A stretch of 64,000 nucleotides of DNA from Stieleria tagensis (lineage in GTDB: Bacteria; Planctomycetota; Planctomycetia; Pirellulales; Pirellulaceae): positions 62,001-126,000 of the forward strand of contig NZ_JAMYFE010000044.1 of assembly GCF_024129865.1 (NCBI RefSeq). The letters run 5' to 3'. Below are positions 8,343 through 16,968 of this stretch, one piece after another. A program made the position numbers and the translations under genes. The notes below the pieces were generated by a model. It was not told where the DNA came from. It was given only the letters and a program-made list of their open reading frames with translations, and did not search any database. Positions within the stretch are counted from its first letter, which is position 1. Each line of letters opens with the position of its first letter.

Positions 8343-9530
8343 CTACCAATCGCGGTCGACAGGAACGTGCCGTGAACGCTGCTCTCGCTCGCGGCGATAA
8401 CGTCGCAACAAGTCACGGTCACGAATGGCTTGCAACATTTTCCGAGCCTCCTGTTCGGTGATCTCTCCTTCTTGGATCGTTGCTGTTTCTGGTTGTTGCT
8501 GATCAATCGCATCCTCTGGTTCATTATCCGACGACAACTGACCCTGTGGAGGCTCCTGGCTGCCGTCTTCATTTTTGGAATCGGATGGTGCCTCTGCCTC
8601 TGACGTTCCCTGATCGGATTCCGTTGACTGATCCATTTGCTTTTCGTCGGATTGATCCTGCTGTCCCTGGTCTTGCTGTCCCTGATCCTGCTGATCCTGA
8701 TCCTGCTGTCCCTGATCCTGCTGTCCCTGATCCTGCTGTCCCTGATCCTGCTGTCCCTGATCCTGCTGTCCCTGATCCTGCTGTCCCTGGTTCTGCTGTT
8801 CCTGGTTCTGCTGATCCTGGTCCTGCTGATCCTGGTCCTGCTGTCCCTGGTTCTGCTGTTCCTGGTCCTGCTGTTCCTGATCCTGCTGATCCTGATCCTG
8901 CTGCTTCTGATCCTGTTGCTTCTGATCCTGTTGCTTCTGATCCTGCTGCTTCTGATCCTGCTGCTTCTGGTCCTGTTGTTCCTGGTCCTGCTGTTCCTGG
9001 TCCTGCATCTGTTTAAGCAGTTTGGCAGCGAGTTCGATGTTGGTGCGTGCGTCACTGTCGGTGGGATTCAGTGCGATCGCGCCACGAAAATCTGCGATGG
9101 CTCTTTGAAGCTGTTCGATTGACGTTGCAGGGTCTTGCTCTTCTTGCCCGATGACACTGACGTAGCGGCAATTGCCGGCGTTGAACCGGGCCTTGGCAGC
9201 CAGGGATTGGTCCAGCGATCCAGACACGGAATCGAACAGCGACAGCGCCGCCGAGTAATCTTTCTTGCGGTACAAAGCGACGGCTTTGTTATAGGTCGTT
9301 TCTTCGCGTCCGCTTTCGATTTCCTCGGCAGCTTCGTAGCCTGCAATCGCGCTGTCAAACTGTTCGTTGCTCAATGCCCGATTAGCTTCGTTGACTCGAA
9401 TTGCGAATTCTCGATCGGCTGGTTCAACAGCGCTGGCCATTGAAGTCGTCAACAACAAGGCAACCCCCATTGCCGTTCCAATCATGCCGTGGCATCGACG
9501 CTTACTCGTTCGTGGATTGGCGTGACTCAT
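8343..9530 (-). CDS. batC: BatC-like secreted TPR protein with a long Gln/Asp repeat tail
   Basis: About 395 residues. A signal peptide ends near MASAVEP (about residue 35). TPR repeats follow to about residue 170: FDSAIAGYEAAEEIE, TTYNKAVALYRKKDYSAALSLFD, FRGAIALNPTDSDARTNIELAA. From about 175 to 292 the chain is an extreme low-complexity tract of QQDQ(E/K/G) pentapeptides, then an acidic stretch and a C-terminal segment with GEITEQEARKMLQAIRDRD, typical of BatC/BatE tails. The start ATG overlaps the batB stop by four bases (ATGA). TPR proteins of Bat operons are thought to scaffold the VWA proteins BatA and BatB. The length is variable in principle because of the DNA repeat. Confidence 0.85.
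   Translation of the reverse strand: MSHANPRTSKRRCHGMIGTAMGVALLLTTSMASAVEPADREFAIRVNEANRALSNEQFDSAIAGYEAAEEIESGREETTYNKAVALYRKKDYSAALSLFDSVSGSLDQSLAAKARFNAGNCRYVSVIGQEEQDPATSIEQLQRAIADFRGAIALNPTDSDARTNIELAAKLLKQMQDQEQQDQEQQDQKQQDQKQQDQKQQDQKQQDQKQQDQDQQDQEQQDQEQQNQGQQDQDQQDQDQQNQEQQNQGQQDQGQQDQGQQDQGQQDQGQQDQGQQDQDQQDQGQQDQGQQDQSDEKQMDQSTESDQGTSEAEAPSDSKNEDGSQEPPQGQLSSDNEPEDAIDQQQPETATIQEGEITEQEARKMLQAIRDRDLLRRYRREREQRSRHVPVDRDW
8653..9005 (-). repeat. 15-bp tandem repeat tract encoding QQDQ(E/K/G) units
   Basis: About 23 head-to-tail units of roughly 15 bases (plus strand CCTGATCCTGCTGTC and variants) inside batC. Variants cluster: GGT/CCC (Gly) units at the 8.66-8.86 kb side and CTT (Lys) units at 8.90-8.98 kb, which suggests local duplication. 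The absence of stop codons makes long false open frames on the other strand. Confidence 0.95.
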
Positions 9531-10621
9531 GCGGCGACCCTCGTTGTTTCGTTCACTTGTTGTCCATCGCCCAAACCTTCATTGCCACCGAAACCTTGCT
9601 GTGTGGCGGATCGACGTCGGGGCCAAGTTGACACAACGATTTCCGCTAGCAACATCAGCAATGCCGGTGCCAAAAACCACTGAAAGCGGGCTTCGTAGCT
9701 GTTGATGCGTGCCATTTCGAATTCTTGTTGCTCGACTTTGGCGATATAGCCGTGGTAGACATCGGCCATGTTGACGCGTTTGGTGCCGGCGGGAATGTAG
9801 GCCCCGTTTGTTTCTGTCGCGATCTGCTGCAGCACTTTGCCGTTCAACTTTGACCACACCTGTTGCCCGTCGTGTTGCACATACTGGCGTTGGTTGTCGG
9901 ACTGTACGGGGATGCGTGCTCCCTGATCCATGTCGCCCAGCCCGATCGTAAAAATGCGGATCCCATGTTCGCTGGCAGCAAGTTTGGCGGCACGCAACGG
10001 TTCACTTTCCTGGTCTTCCCCATCGGTCAAAATCACGATAGCTTTATGATCATTCGTCTTACTCAAAAAACCGTCCGCTGCCGTTGCAATCGCGTCGCCT
10101 AAACGCGAACCGCCCATGCGAACGCTGTGAGGACCGACCGAGTCAAGTGTCTGTTTAAAGTCTTCATAGTGGCTGGTCAGTGGCACTTGTTGGCGAGCGG
10201 TACCGGCAAAGACAACCAGGCCGACTCGGTCCCCGGCCATTTCGTCGATGGTGTCGCTGATCTGTTGTTTGGCGCGGCTCAACCGATTCGGCGTCGTGTC
10301 CTCGGCCAACATCGACCGCGACACATCCAACACAAACATCACTTCGATTCCTTTCTGCGGGACATCACGCCAGACCTTGCCCCAGCGGACATCGATCAAC
10401 GCCAGCACCAGTAACACCAGCGAACCGGCAACCAAGAGCGTGCGCAGAAACAGGCGGCGACTGGATGTCGGCGGCAGCACCCGGCCGATCAGATCCGCGG
10501 TGGCAAAACGCTGTCGCGCTCTACGTGTGGCGACAACCGCGTAGACGCCCGTCGCGATGCACAGCGGAACCAGCCACAGCCAGTTCAGTTGAATCAGATC
10601 GCCAATTTGTATGTCCATCAT
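9527..10621 (-). CDS. batB: VWA-domain membrane protein BatB
   Basis: About 364 residues. The N-terminal membrane helix (LWLVPLCIATGVYAVV) and a second (LFLRTLLVAGSLVLLVLALI) anchor a von Willebrand factor A domain; the MIDAS metal site is visible as DVSRSMLAED with ILTDGEDQES further on. A C-terminal helix (FLAPALLMLLAEIVV) closes the protein, as is usual for BatA/BatB. The start is at one of two adjacent ATGs (10621, 10618); a TTG at 10636 would overlap batA and is less likely. It follows batA after about 7 bases and overlaps batC by four. Confidence 0.88.
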   Translation of the reverse strand: MMDIQIGDLIQLNWLWLVPLCIATGVYAVVATRRARQRFATADLIGRVLPPTSSRRLFLRTLLVAGSLVLLVLALIDVRWGKVWRDVPQKGIEVMFVLDVSRSMLAEDTTPNRLSRAKQQISDTIDEMAGDRVGLVVFAGTARQQVPLTSHYEDFKQTLDSVGPHSVRMGGSRLGDAIATAADGFLSKTNDHKAIVILTDGEDQESEPLRAAKLAASEHGIRIFTIGLGDMDQGARIPVQSDNQRQYVQHDGQQVWSKLNGKVLQQIATETNGAYIPAGTKRVNMADVYHGYIAKVEQQEFEMARINSYEARFQWFLAPALLMLLAEIVVSTWPRRRSATQQGFGGNEGLGDGQQVNETTRVAA

Positions 10622-10628
10622 TTCTTGA

Positions 10629-11723
10629 TCAAGCAAAGGGGCGCAACAAGGTATGGCTGAGGATCAGTCGTAGAACCAAGACCAGCATTGCCAACAATAC
10701 CAACGGCGGCATATTCCAGGCGCCCAGATGAATGGATTGAATGGCCAGTTCGCGATAGTCGACGAAGTGCTGGGCTTCGATTTTGGTCGTTTCCAGCTGA
10801 TCGATCTCCGCATAGATTTTTTCCAGCGACTCCGTATCGGTCGCCCGAAAGTACTTGCCACCGGTCGCATCTGCGATCTGACGCAAGGTGCCTTCGTCAA
10901 TATTCACACTCATCCAACGCATGGATTGTCTGCCCGTCAACGGATTCTGGACGGGCACCGGCGCTTGGCCTCGGGTTCCCACACCGATGGTGTAGATCCG
11001 CACATTCATTTTCTCAGCCAATTCGGCAGCTTGCACCGGATCAAATTCGCCGGCGTTGTTTTCACCGTCGGTCAACAAGATCACGACTTTGCTTTTGACC
11101 TTTTCTTGTTTGCGGTCGTCTAGCGAAGTCAGCTTTTCAACGGCCAAACTGATCGCATCACCGATCGCAGTCCCGTCTTCGCTGCGGTCGTCGACAATTT
11201 GCAATTTGTTTAATTGCGATACCACAAACGCATGGTCCAGCGTCGGTGGTGTGATCGCATCGGCATAGCCGGCAAACGAGACCAAGCCGACCAAGTCGCT
11301 GATACGACCGGACAGACGCAGCGAATCGGAATCCACGTCCGGTTGGTCCCCAGCGACAAAGGTGCCGGCAACATTTTTGATTGCGGTCAACCGATCAACA
11401 TGCTCACCATCGATCTGGAAATCCATGGCTTGCATGCTACCGCTGCGGTCAACCACCATTTCAATCGCGATGCCTTCGGAATCGATGACGGTTTGTTCAC
11501 GCCCATTACGGGGCCGCGCCAGTGCAAAGATGATCAAGATCACGGCCAGCACGGTGAGTGCGGCGGGTAACCAGTGCAGTCGCTGGCGAATGGAACGAGG
11601 AATGTCGGCGGCAAATTCGGTGGTACTGAATTCCACCGCCGTGGTGCTGCGCGTCGCCCACATACGCCAAACGATCACCGGCACCAACAACAGCAACAAT
11701 AAAACCCAAGGATCGGCAAACAT
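10629..11723 (-). CDS. batA: VWA-domain membrane protein BatA
   Basis: About 364 residues. It starts with MFADPWVLLLLLLVPVIVW, the classical BatA start, and has a second helix (LPAALTVLAVILIIFALA). The VWA domain has a MIDAS DRSGSM and the second metal motif LLTDGENNAGEFDP, followed by IYTIGVGTRG and a C-terminal helix (MPPLVLLAMLVLVLRLIL). The start ATG overlaps the stop of the upstream gene by one base (TAATG). It is assigned BatA rather than BatB by gene order and by the N-terminal sequence. Confidence 0.9.
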   Translation of the reverse strand: MFADPWVLLLLLLVPVIVWRMWATRSTTAVEFSTTEFAADIPRSIRQRLHWLPAALTVLAVILIIFALARPRNGREQTVIDSEGIAIEMVVDRSGSMQAMDFQIDGEHVDRLTAIKNVAGTFVAGDQPDVDSDSLRLSGRISDLVGLVSFAGYADAITPPTLDHAFVVSQLNKLQIVDDRSEDGTAIGDAISLAVEKLTSLDDRKQEKVKSKVVILLTDGENNAGEFDPVQAAELAEKMNVRIYTIGVGTRGQAPVPVQNPLTGRQSMRWMSVNIDEGTLRQIADATGGKYFRATDTESLEKIYAEIDQLETTKIEAQHFVDYRELAIQSIHLGAWNMPPLVLLAMLVLVLRLILSHTLLRPFA

Positions 11724-12691
11724 TACGCGGCCTCCTTGGCAATCGAGTCGCCGCCGTGTTGACAGGCGGTGATGAATTGTTTGGCTTGATCGATCGATTC
11801 AGCCAGCTGGTCTGCGTCCATCGTTCGTCGGGCGTACTTCACATCATCTGCAACAGACAAAAACTGGCGCAGTCGATCCGTCGCTGCGGCGGGCAGCGTC
11901 TGATTGCTGGCAACGTTGCCTAGCAATTCCTGGCTAGATTGACTGGGGGCGGCGATGCCGTATTGATAATCGATGAACTGGCGGATCACATCGGCAAGTT
12001 CGGCAAAGACGGCTTCGCGGCTGATCTGACGATCGTCGGTTGATTCGAGCGACACAATTTGCTGCAGTGCCCACTGGGCCGGTGAAACGCCAGACCGGCG
12101 ACCAAGCAGCCACCAGATCGCCGCCGTCAACACAATCACGCCGCCGGTCGCTCCCAGACTCCACCACAGCCAGGCATAAGACGTGGGTGTCGCAACCGGA
12201 ATGTCGATGGTCTGTTTGATGTCGCGAAAATCAGTCGGCGCGGCGCGATCTTCCAACAGGCTTGTGATGCGTATCGGGATCGGTTGGCTGTGCAGCGTGC
12301 CCTCTGCCTGGCCGGGTCCCGCAACGCGATATTGAACCGCAATGGCTGGGATGGTTAACGGTCCGGATTGCAGACTATCCAGAGTCCAGTGTGCGATCCA
12401 ACGTCGCTGGCCTCCGCCTGCGACGGGCACGTCCATCGTCGTCTGAAACTGTTGAACGTCAAAGGGACCTAGCTGTTCGGCCCGTTCGGGAAACGTGACC
12501 TTGGTCCCCGCCGGACCAGTCACCGTGATGGTTAATTTGATCGGATCCACCACTTGAGCCGTTTCGCGATCAACCGCGGTATGCAGCTGCACCGGGTCGG
12601 CAGTGGCGGTTTGCGCACTGGCCGACAGAGCACTGGCCGACAGAGCACTGGCAATGACGAACAGGCTAAATAATACAACCCTGTATTTCAT
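11723..12691 (-). CDS. BatD/DUF4381-like membrane protein of the Bat operon
   Basis: About 322 residues: signal peptide (core enlarged by a 15-bp repeat, SALSASALSASAQ), then a beta-rich extracytoplasmic region with KLTITVTGPAGTKVTFPE, a single membrane helix near residue 175 (WWSLGATGGVIVLTAAIWWLL) and a helical cytoplasmic tail (FAELADVIRQFIDYQYGI). This layout is that of the DUF4381/BatD-like proteins found between DUF58 and BatA genes. The start overlaps the DUF58 stop by four bases. Confidence 0.75.
   Translation of the reverse strand: MKYRVVLFSLFVIASALSASALSASAQTATADPVQLHTAVDRETAQVVDPIKLTITVTGPAGTKVTFPERAEQLGPFDVQQFQTTMDVPVAGGGQRRWIAHWTLDSLQSGPLTIPAIAVQYRVAGPGQAEGTLHSQPIPIRITSLLEDRAAPTDFRDIKQTIDIPVATPTSYAWLWWSLGATGGVIVLTAAIWWLLGRRSGVSPAQWALQQIVSLESTDDRQISREAVFAELADVIRQFIDYQYGIAAPSQSSQELLGNVASNQTLPAAATDRLRQFLSVADDVKYARRTMDADQLAESIDQAKQFITACQHGGDSIAKEAA
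12615..12651 (-). repeat. 15-bp tandem repeat in a signal peptide (2.5 units)
   Basis: The unit GCACTGGCCGACAGA (plus strand) occurs twice in full and once in part. It encodes repeated SALSA in the signal-peptide core. Confidence 0.8.
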
Positions 12692-13563
12692 TTCTTTAGC
12701 TCGCGTCGTCGGAAGAATTTTTGTAACGGTTCGACAAAGTCCTTGCCGGTGTCGATGTGGATCGGGTCCAGGCGAAGTTTGCGAAACAATTGATCACGCT
12801 GTTGGGCACGCAACCGGGCGGCCGATTCGTACGCGTGTCGCGCGGCACGACTGGACGTGTCCAGTTGGACAATCTTCCCAGTTTCCGCGTCACGCAACCG
12901 GACGAGGCCGACGCTGGGCATACTCAATTCGCGTTGGTCGGATATCACCAACGGCACGATGTCATGTTTCCGTTTGGCAATCCGCAGCGATTTTTCATAA
13001 CCCGAATCTTGAAAGTCACTGACCAAGAAAACCACCGAACGACGTTTGGCCGTTCGGTTCAGATGTTCCAATGCCGCCGTCAAATTGGTTCCCCGTCCGA
13101 TCGGCTGGCAATAAAGCAGTTCCCGTATCAATCGCAACACATGACGCGCACCCTGACGCGGCGGATACGATTTTTCCACCGCATCGGTAAACAAGGTCAA
13201 TCCTACTTTGTCATTGTTTTTGATCGCGGAAAATGCCAGCGTCGCGCAAAGTTCCGAGACCAATTCTTGTTTGGTCTGGTGCTGCGTCCCGATCGTTTGC
13301 GAAGCGCTAACGTCCACCAGCAGCATCACCGATAACTCGCGCTCTTCACGAAACAGTTTGATGAATGGTTCCCCCGATCGGGCCGTCACATTCCAATCGA
13401 TCGCGCGAACATCGTCTCCGATCTGATACGGACGGACCTCTTCAAATTCAATCCCACGTCCTTTGAACGCGGAATGCCACTGCCCGGCTAGCAGATCGTC
13501 AACGATATGCGCCGTGTGAATTTGAATGCGGCGAATCCGCTGGAACATTTCTCGGGGGATCAT
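12688..13563 (-). CDS. DUF58 family protein of the MoxR/Bat operon
   Basis: About 291 residues. The family signature GDDVRAIDWNVTAR, followed by FREERELSVMLLVDVSAS (a VWA-like MIDAS remnant), is clear in the first 100 residues, and VVFLVSDFQDSGYEKSL follows in the centre. DUF58 proteins are regularly encoded between a MoxR ATPase and VWA membrane proteins and are thought to be MoxR clients. The ATG at 13563 is preferred over a TTG at 13566. No strong ribosome binding site is seen. The gap to moxR is about 75 bases. Confidence 0.88.
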   Translation of the reverse strand: MIPREMFQRIRRIQIHTAHIVDDLLAGQWHSAFKGRGIEFEEVRPYQIGDDVRAIDWNVTARSGEPFIKLFREERELSVMLLVDVSASQTIGTQHQTKQELVSELCATLAFSAIKNNDKVGLTLFTDAVEKSYPPRQGARHVLRLIRELLYCQPIGRGTNLTAALEHLNRTAKRRSVVFLVSDFQDSGYEKSLRIAKRKHDIVPLVISDQRELSMPSVGLVRLRDAETGKIVQLDTSSRAARHAYESAARLRAQQRDQLFRKLRLDPIHIDTGKDFVEPLQKFFRRRELKK

Positions 13564-13638
13564 CAAATTGAACGGGAACGGTGTGAGGGACGGCGTTTGG
13601 GAACGATTGGACAGGAATCGTTGGCGGCAGCAAATGAA

Positions 13639-14640
13639 TCACGGCAGCGCGACCGAATTCAGAATGATGCGTACCAAATCGTCAGACGTCTTTTCTTCCG
13701 CCTCGGCTTCGTAGGTGATGATCACACGGTGACGCAACACATCGAGCGCCATTTCGCGGACGTCCTCTGGCAACACATGCCCACGCCCATTCAAGAATGC
13801 GTTGGCTTTGGCGGCAAGCGTCAAATTGATGGTGGCCCGCGGCGACGCGCCAAACTGAATCAGTTCCTGTAGGTCCAACCCGTAAGATTGTGGATTGCGT
13901 GTCGCCATGATCAAGTCGACGATGTACTCTTCGATCTTTCGGTCGACATAGATTTGATCGACAAGATCACGGGCGGCCAAAATTTCCGCCGGTGTGGTCA
14001 CCGCTTTGACTTCGATCGTTTGCCGCGTCTTGGACATCCGTCCCAAAATTTCCAGTTCTTGATCGCGATTCGGATAGTCCACGATGACCTTCATCATGAA
14101 GCGGTCCATCTGGGCCTCTGGCAACGGATACGTGCCCTCCTGTTCGACCGGGTTTTGCGTCGCCATCACCAAGAACGGGTTGTCCAGTGGAAAGGTTTCC
14201 GAGCCGATCGTGACCTGGCGTTCTTGCATCGCCTCCAACAGGGCACTCTGCACCTTGGCCGGCGCCCGGTTGATTTCATCGGCCAGAATCAAATTGGAAA
14301 AAATGGGGCCCTTCTGGACGACAAATTGCTGGTCCTGTGGCCGATAGACCAGCGTTCCGATCAAGTCAGCTGGCAACAGATCGGGCGTGAATTGCAAGCG
14401 TTGAAAATCAGTCGAGATGGCTTTGGCCAAACATGCCACCGCAGTTGTTTTTGCCAACCCCGGAACGCCCTCGATCAGTAGGTGACCGTTGGCCAATAAA
14501 CCGATCAGCATCTGGTGAATCAATCGTTCTTGGCCAACAATCGTATGGCCCACTTCGGTGACCAACCGTTGAAACGGTTCGCTGGCGGCTCGGATTTGGT
14601 CAGAGAGTTGATCAATCTGATCACGGGTAACGGAGGTCAT
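13639..14640 (-). CDS. moxR: MoxR family AAA+ ATPase
   Basis: About 333 residues. The Walker A motif is GVPGLAKT, Walker B is ILADEINRAP, and sensor 1 lies in LVMATQNPVEQEGTYPLPEAQMDRF, all typical of the MoxR/RavA group of chaperone-like AAA+ ATPases. The frame continues upstream to 14919 without similarity; an AAGGA at 14648-14653, seven bases before the ATG at 14640, decides the start. It is the first gene of the Bat operon and probably remodels or activates the VWA proteins encoded downstream. Confidence 0.93.
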   Translation of the reverse strand: MTSVTRDQIDQLSDQIRAASEPFQRLVTEVGHTIVGQERLIHQMLIGLLANGHLLIEGVPGLAKTTAVACLAKAISTDFQRLQFTPDLLPADLIGTLVYRPQDQQFVVQKGPIFSNLILADEINRAPAKVQSALLEAMQERQVTIGSETFPLDNPFLVMATQNPVEQEGTYPLPEAQMDRFMMKVIVDYPNRDQELEILGRMSKTRQTIEVKAVTTPAEILAARDLVDQIYVDRKIEEYIVDLIMATRNPQSYGLDLQELIQFGASPRATINLTLAAKANAFLNGRGHVLPEDVREMALDVLRHRVIITYEAEAEEKTSDDLVRIILNSVALP

Positions 14641-14647
14641 ACGAGAT

Positions 14648-14653
14648 TCCTTT
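14648..14653 (-). promoter_or_regulatory. Shine-Dalgarno for moxR
   Basis: AAAGGA on the minus strand, seven bases before the ATG at 14640. It fixes the moxR start well inside the longer open frame. Confidence 0.55.
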
Positions 14654-14739
14654 GAGTCAAAATAGCAGTCGCTGTGGGCAGCCCAACGCAACTTGCATAC
14701 CAGTTCGATGACGGCGGCAGAATTCAACGTCCGGGGAGT

Positions 14740-14757
14740 GGATCTTGCCAAAGATCC
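14740..14757. other. Perfect 7-bp hairpin upstream of moxR
   Basis: GGATCTT-GCCA-AAGATCC forms a perfect stem with a 4-base loop in the 331-base gap between the sulfatase and moxR. There is no T-tract on either side, so it is not a standard terminator. It may be an operator or chance; nothing else is recognisable in 14641-14971, which must hold the promoter of the Bat operon. Confidence 0.3.
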
Positions 14758-14971
14758 GCACGCGCCAGGATCTTTCACACGATCCACTGCGGCCAACCCC
14801 AATGCCTGGCCTGGATGACGCACTGGGCATCGATCGGGACATTTTGCCCCGGCCGCACCAGACTGCCCCGCTTCACCGCCGCACCACCTGGCAATCGAAT
14901 TGCCTGTCCGACACATCATCCCCGATCAACTTGGATCGGCAAAGGGCCAGGGGTTGGCCGTGTGATCTGGA

Positions 14972-16414
14972 TCAGTTTTGCTTTGGCTTCCACTGCCGTT
15001 TCGGTTTGGGGTGCGTGTCCAGCAACGCGAGCATTGCCGCAACGACCTCGGGCTCGGATGATGCCAGGTTCTTGGTTTCCAGTGGATCGGTTTGGTAGTC
15101 ATACAATTCGATGTCTGCGGTGTCGTTCGGCTGGCCCTGAAGTTTCCACTGGACCATGCGGTATCGCGGATCACGAATGGCACGACCGAGCCGGCCCCCA
15201 CGCGGATACACATGGGTGACATAGGGGCGTGCCTGGTCGGACTTGCCCAGAACCACGTCGGCAAAACTCTGGCCGTCGACCTCCATCGGGAACGGCAACC
15301 CGGCAAGTTGACACAGCGTGGGATACAGATCCACCGTCTCCACCATCGCAGCGCTGGACTGGTTTGCCACACCGCCGGGGGCCCGGATCAGAAGCGGAAT
15401 TCGCGCGGCTTGTTCGTAATTGGTGTGCTTGCACCACATTCCGTGATCGCCCAAGTGCCACCCGTGATCACCCCACAGCACAACCACCGTGTTATCGCTC
15501 AATTGCAAGCGATCCAGTTCCTCCAGCACGCGGCCGATCTGGGCATCGATGTAGCTGGTTGCGGCATAATAGCCGTGGATCAAATGACGTGTCGTCGCAC
15601 GATCAATTTTGCCATTGTCGATGTCACTGTAATTACGCAATTCGCCGCCACTGGTCTTGGCATAGTCCGGCGCCCCCTCCGGTGCCTTGGTCACTTTCGG
15701 CATCGGCAGCTTGCTCGGATCGTACAAGTCCCAGTAACGCTTGGGAGCGACAAAGGGCAGGTGCGGTTTGACAAATCCGACGGCCAGGAAGAACGGTTGA
15801 TCAGGCTGTTTTTTGAAGGCGTCCAATCTTGCGATCGCCTCATTGGCCGTCTGGCCATCGCCATACGCTGCGTCATCGACCACCGCGGACTCGGTCGCCG
15901 GACCACGCCGTTTGCCTTTGTTATCCGGTTTGATCGCAGCCACATTCTTGGGGTCCAAGTACTGGCGAGCCTTGGAGCGCCACGACGGCTCGCTCCACGA
16001 GCGCGCATCGTCTTTGTTGCCATGTCCGGTGTGATAGATCTTGCCTAGACCCGCCGCGTGGTAGCCATGGCGTTTGAAATTCTCACTAACCGTGACCACG
16101 TCGGGCGCCGCCAATCGGAAATGGGTCCCCAGGTCGTAAACTCCGATCGTTTGCGGCCGCAGACCAGTCATTAGCGAATTTCGACTGGGCGAACAGACCG
16201 CTTGGTTGCAATAGGCACTGTCCAGTCGCAGACCACTGGCGGCCAATGCATCGATGTGTGGCGTGATTGCGTTGCTGTCACCGTAACAGCCCAGTGTCGG
16301 TTTCAAATCATCAACGCAGATCAACAGCACATTGGGACGTTCGGCCGCACTGCTTTGGCAATCGCCAACCAGCAAAACCAACATCACTGCCAACGCAGCG
16401 TAGCGAAAGTTCAT
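14972..16414 (-). CDS. Secreted type I sulfatase (iduronate-2-sulfatase-like)
   Basis: About 480 residues. A signal peptide (ending near SSAAERP) is followed by the sulfatase core RPNVLLICVDDLKPTLGCYG, which carries the first metal aspartates. The active-site motif is CSPSRNSLMTG (C-x-P-x-R), whose cysteine would be converted to formylglycine, and the second metal site is in VVLWGDHGWHLGDHGMW. The order YCNQAVCSPSR and WCKHTNYEQAARIPLL resembles iduronate-2-sulfatases, which remove 2-O-sulfate from sulfated glycans. The start at 16414 is chosen because it begins the signal peptide; the frame runs to 16510. Many such genes occur in marine planctomycetes for sulfated polysaccharide use. Confidence 0.9.
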   Translation of the reverse strand: MNFRYAALAVMLVLLVGDCQSSAAERPNVLLICVDDLKPTLGCYGDSNAITPHIDALAASGLRLDSAYCNQAVCSPSRNSLMTGLRPQTIGVYDLGTHFRLAAPDVVTVSENFKRHGYHAAGLGKIYHTGHGNKDDARSWSEPSWRSKARQYLDPKNVAAIKPDNKGKRRGPATESAVVDDAAYGDGQTANEAIARLDAFKKQPDQPFFLAVGFVKPHLPFVAPKRYWDLYDPSKLPMPKVTKAPEGAPDYAKTSGGELRNYSDIDNGKIDRATTRHLIHGYYAATSYIDAQIGRVLEELDRLQLSDNTVVVLWGDHGWHLGDHGMWCKHTNYEQAARIPLLIRAPGGVANQSSAAMVETVDLYPTLCQLAGLPFPMEVDGQSFADVVLGKSDQARPYVTHVYPRGGRLGRAIRDPRYRMVQWKLQGQPNDTADIELYDYQTDPLETKNLASSEPEVVAAMLALLDTHPKPKRQWKPKQN

Positions 16415-16460
16415 CGTCGGGCTCAGAAAAAAAGGAAGGGCAATCACAGCTTCAACTATC

Positions 16461-16940
16461 TCAACCGGGGCCAGTGAATTCAGCGGACGGCATAAAATGG
16501 AGTATCGCAATCACAAGAACCATGATCAGCAAGAATCCGATCGTCACGAATAGGATACAAGCAATTCCAATCCAGCCGCAATGTTTTAGCCACAATGTTG
16601 TGCCGTGGTCTCGCGTGCGACGAAGATAGACCAGCAATCCGATCGGCCAAATCGTCGCGATCAACAAAATCTCACGGGCGCGTATTTTGTGGTGTCGCAA
16701 ATCCGAATCAAGGTAGGCCCACATCGCCGCTGGTGCAGCAGTCAACAGCGCCAACCCCAACGCAATCGACATGTACCTTGGGCTCGATCCAGCGATCAGC
16801 ACACAGAGAACGCTGAACGAATAGATCGCCACAACCGCTGCGCGACAAATCGACACTCGCTCGTCCGGTAGCGGTCGGTCCGGGCTCGAATCCATCGTCG
16901 ATGGCGACCGATAGGGATTGATCATCGATGTCTCCAGCAT
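16461..16940 (-). CDS. Small planctomycete membrane protein with NPYRSP start
   Basis: About 159 residues. MINPYRSPS near the N-terminus is a hallmark of small membrane proteins in Pirellulaceae. Four hydrophobic segments follow (about residues 34-52, 58-77, 87-105 and 118-148). The start could also be the ATG six codons downstream (MINPYRS). It lies between the sulfatase and the DUF255 gene on the same strand, with gaps of about 28-46 bases. No function is known. Confidence 0.75.
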   Translation of the reverse strand: MLETSMINPYRSPSTMDSSPDRPLPDERVSICRAAVVAIYSFSVLCVLIAGSSPRYMSIALGLALLTAAPAAMWAYLDSDLRHHKIRAREILLIATIWPIGLLVYLRRTRDHGTTLWLKHCGWIGIACILFVTIGFLLIMVLVIAILHFMPSAEFTGPG

Positions 16941-16968
16941 TCGATTCCGTTGGCAACTCGCAAAGCGT

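Noticed and set aside
8653-9005. Possible CRISPR array
   Set aside because: Units are 15 bases, adjacent without spacers, and translate in frame within a TPR protein.
8480-9122. Long plus-strand frames with Leu/Ile or Ala/Val/Pro/Asp repeats
   Set aside because: They are antisense shadows of the batC 15-bp repeat, where no frame contains stops; they have no start signals or family features.
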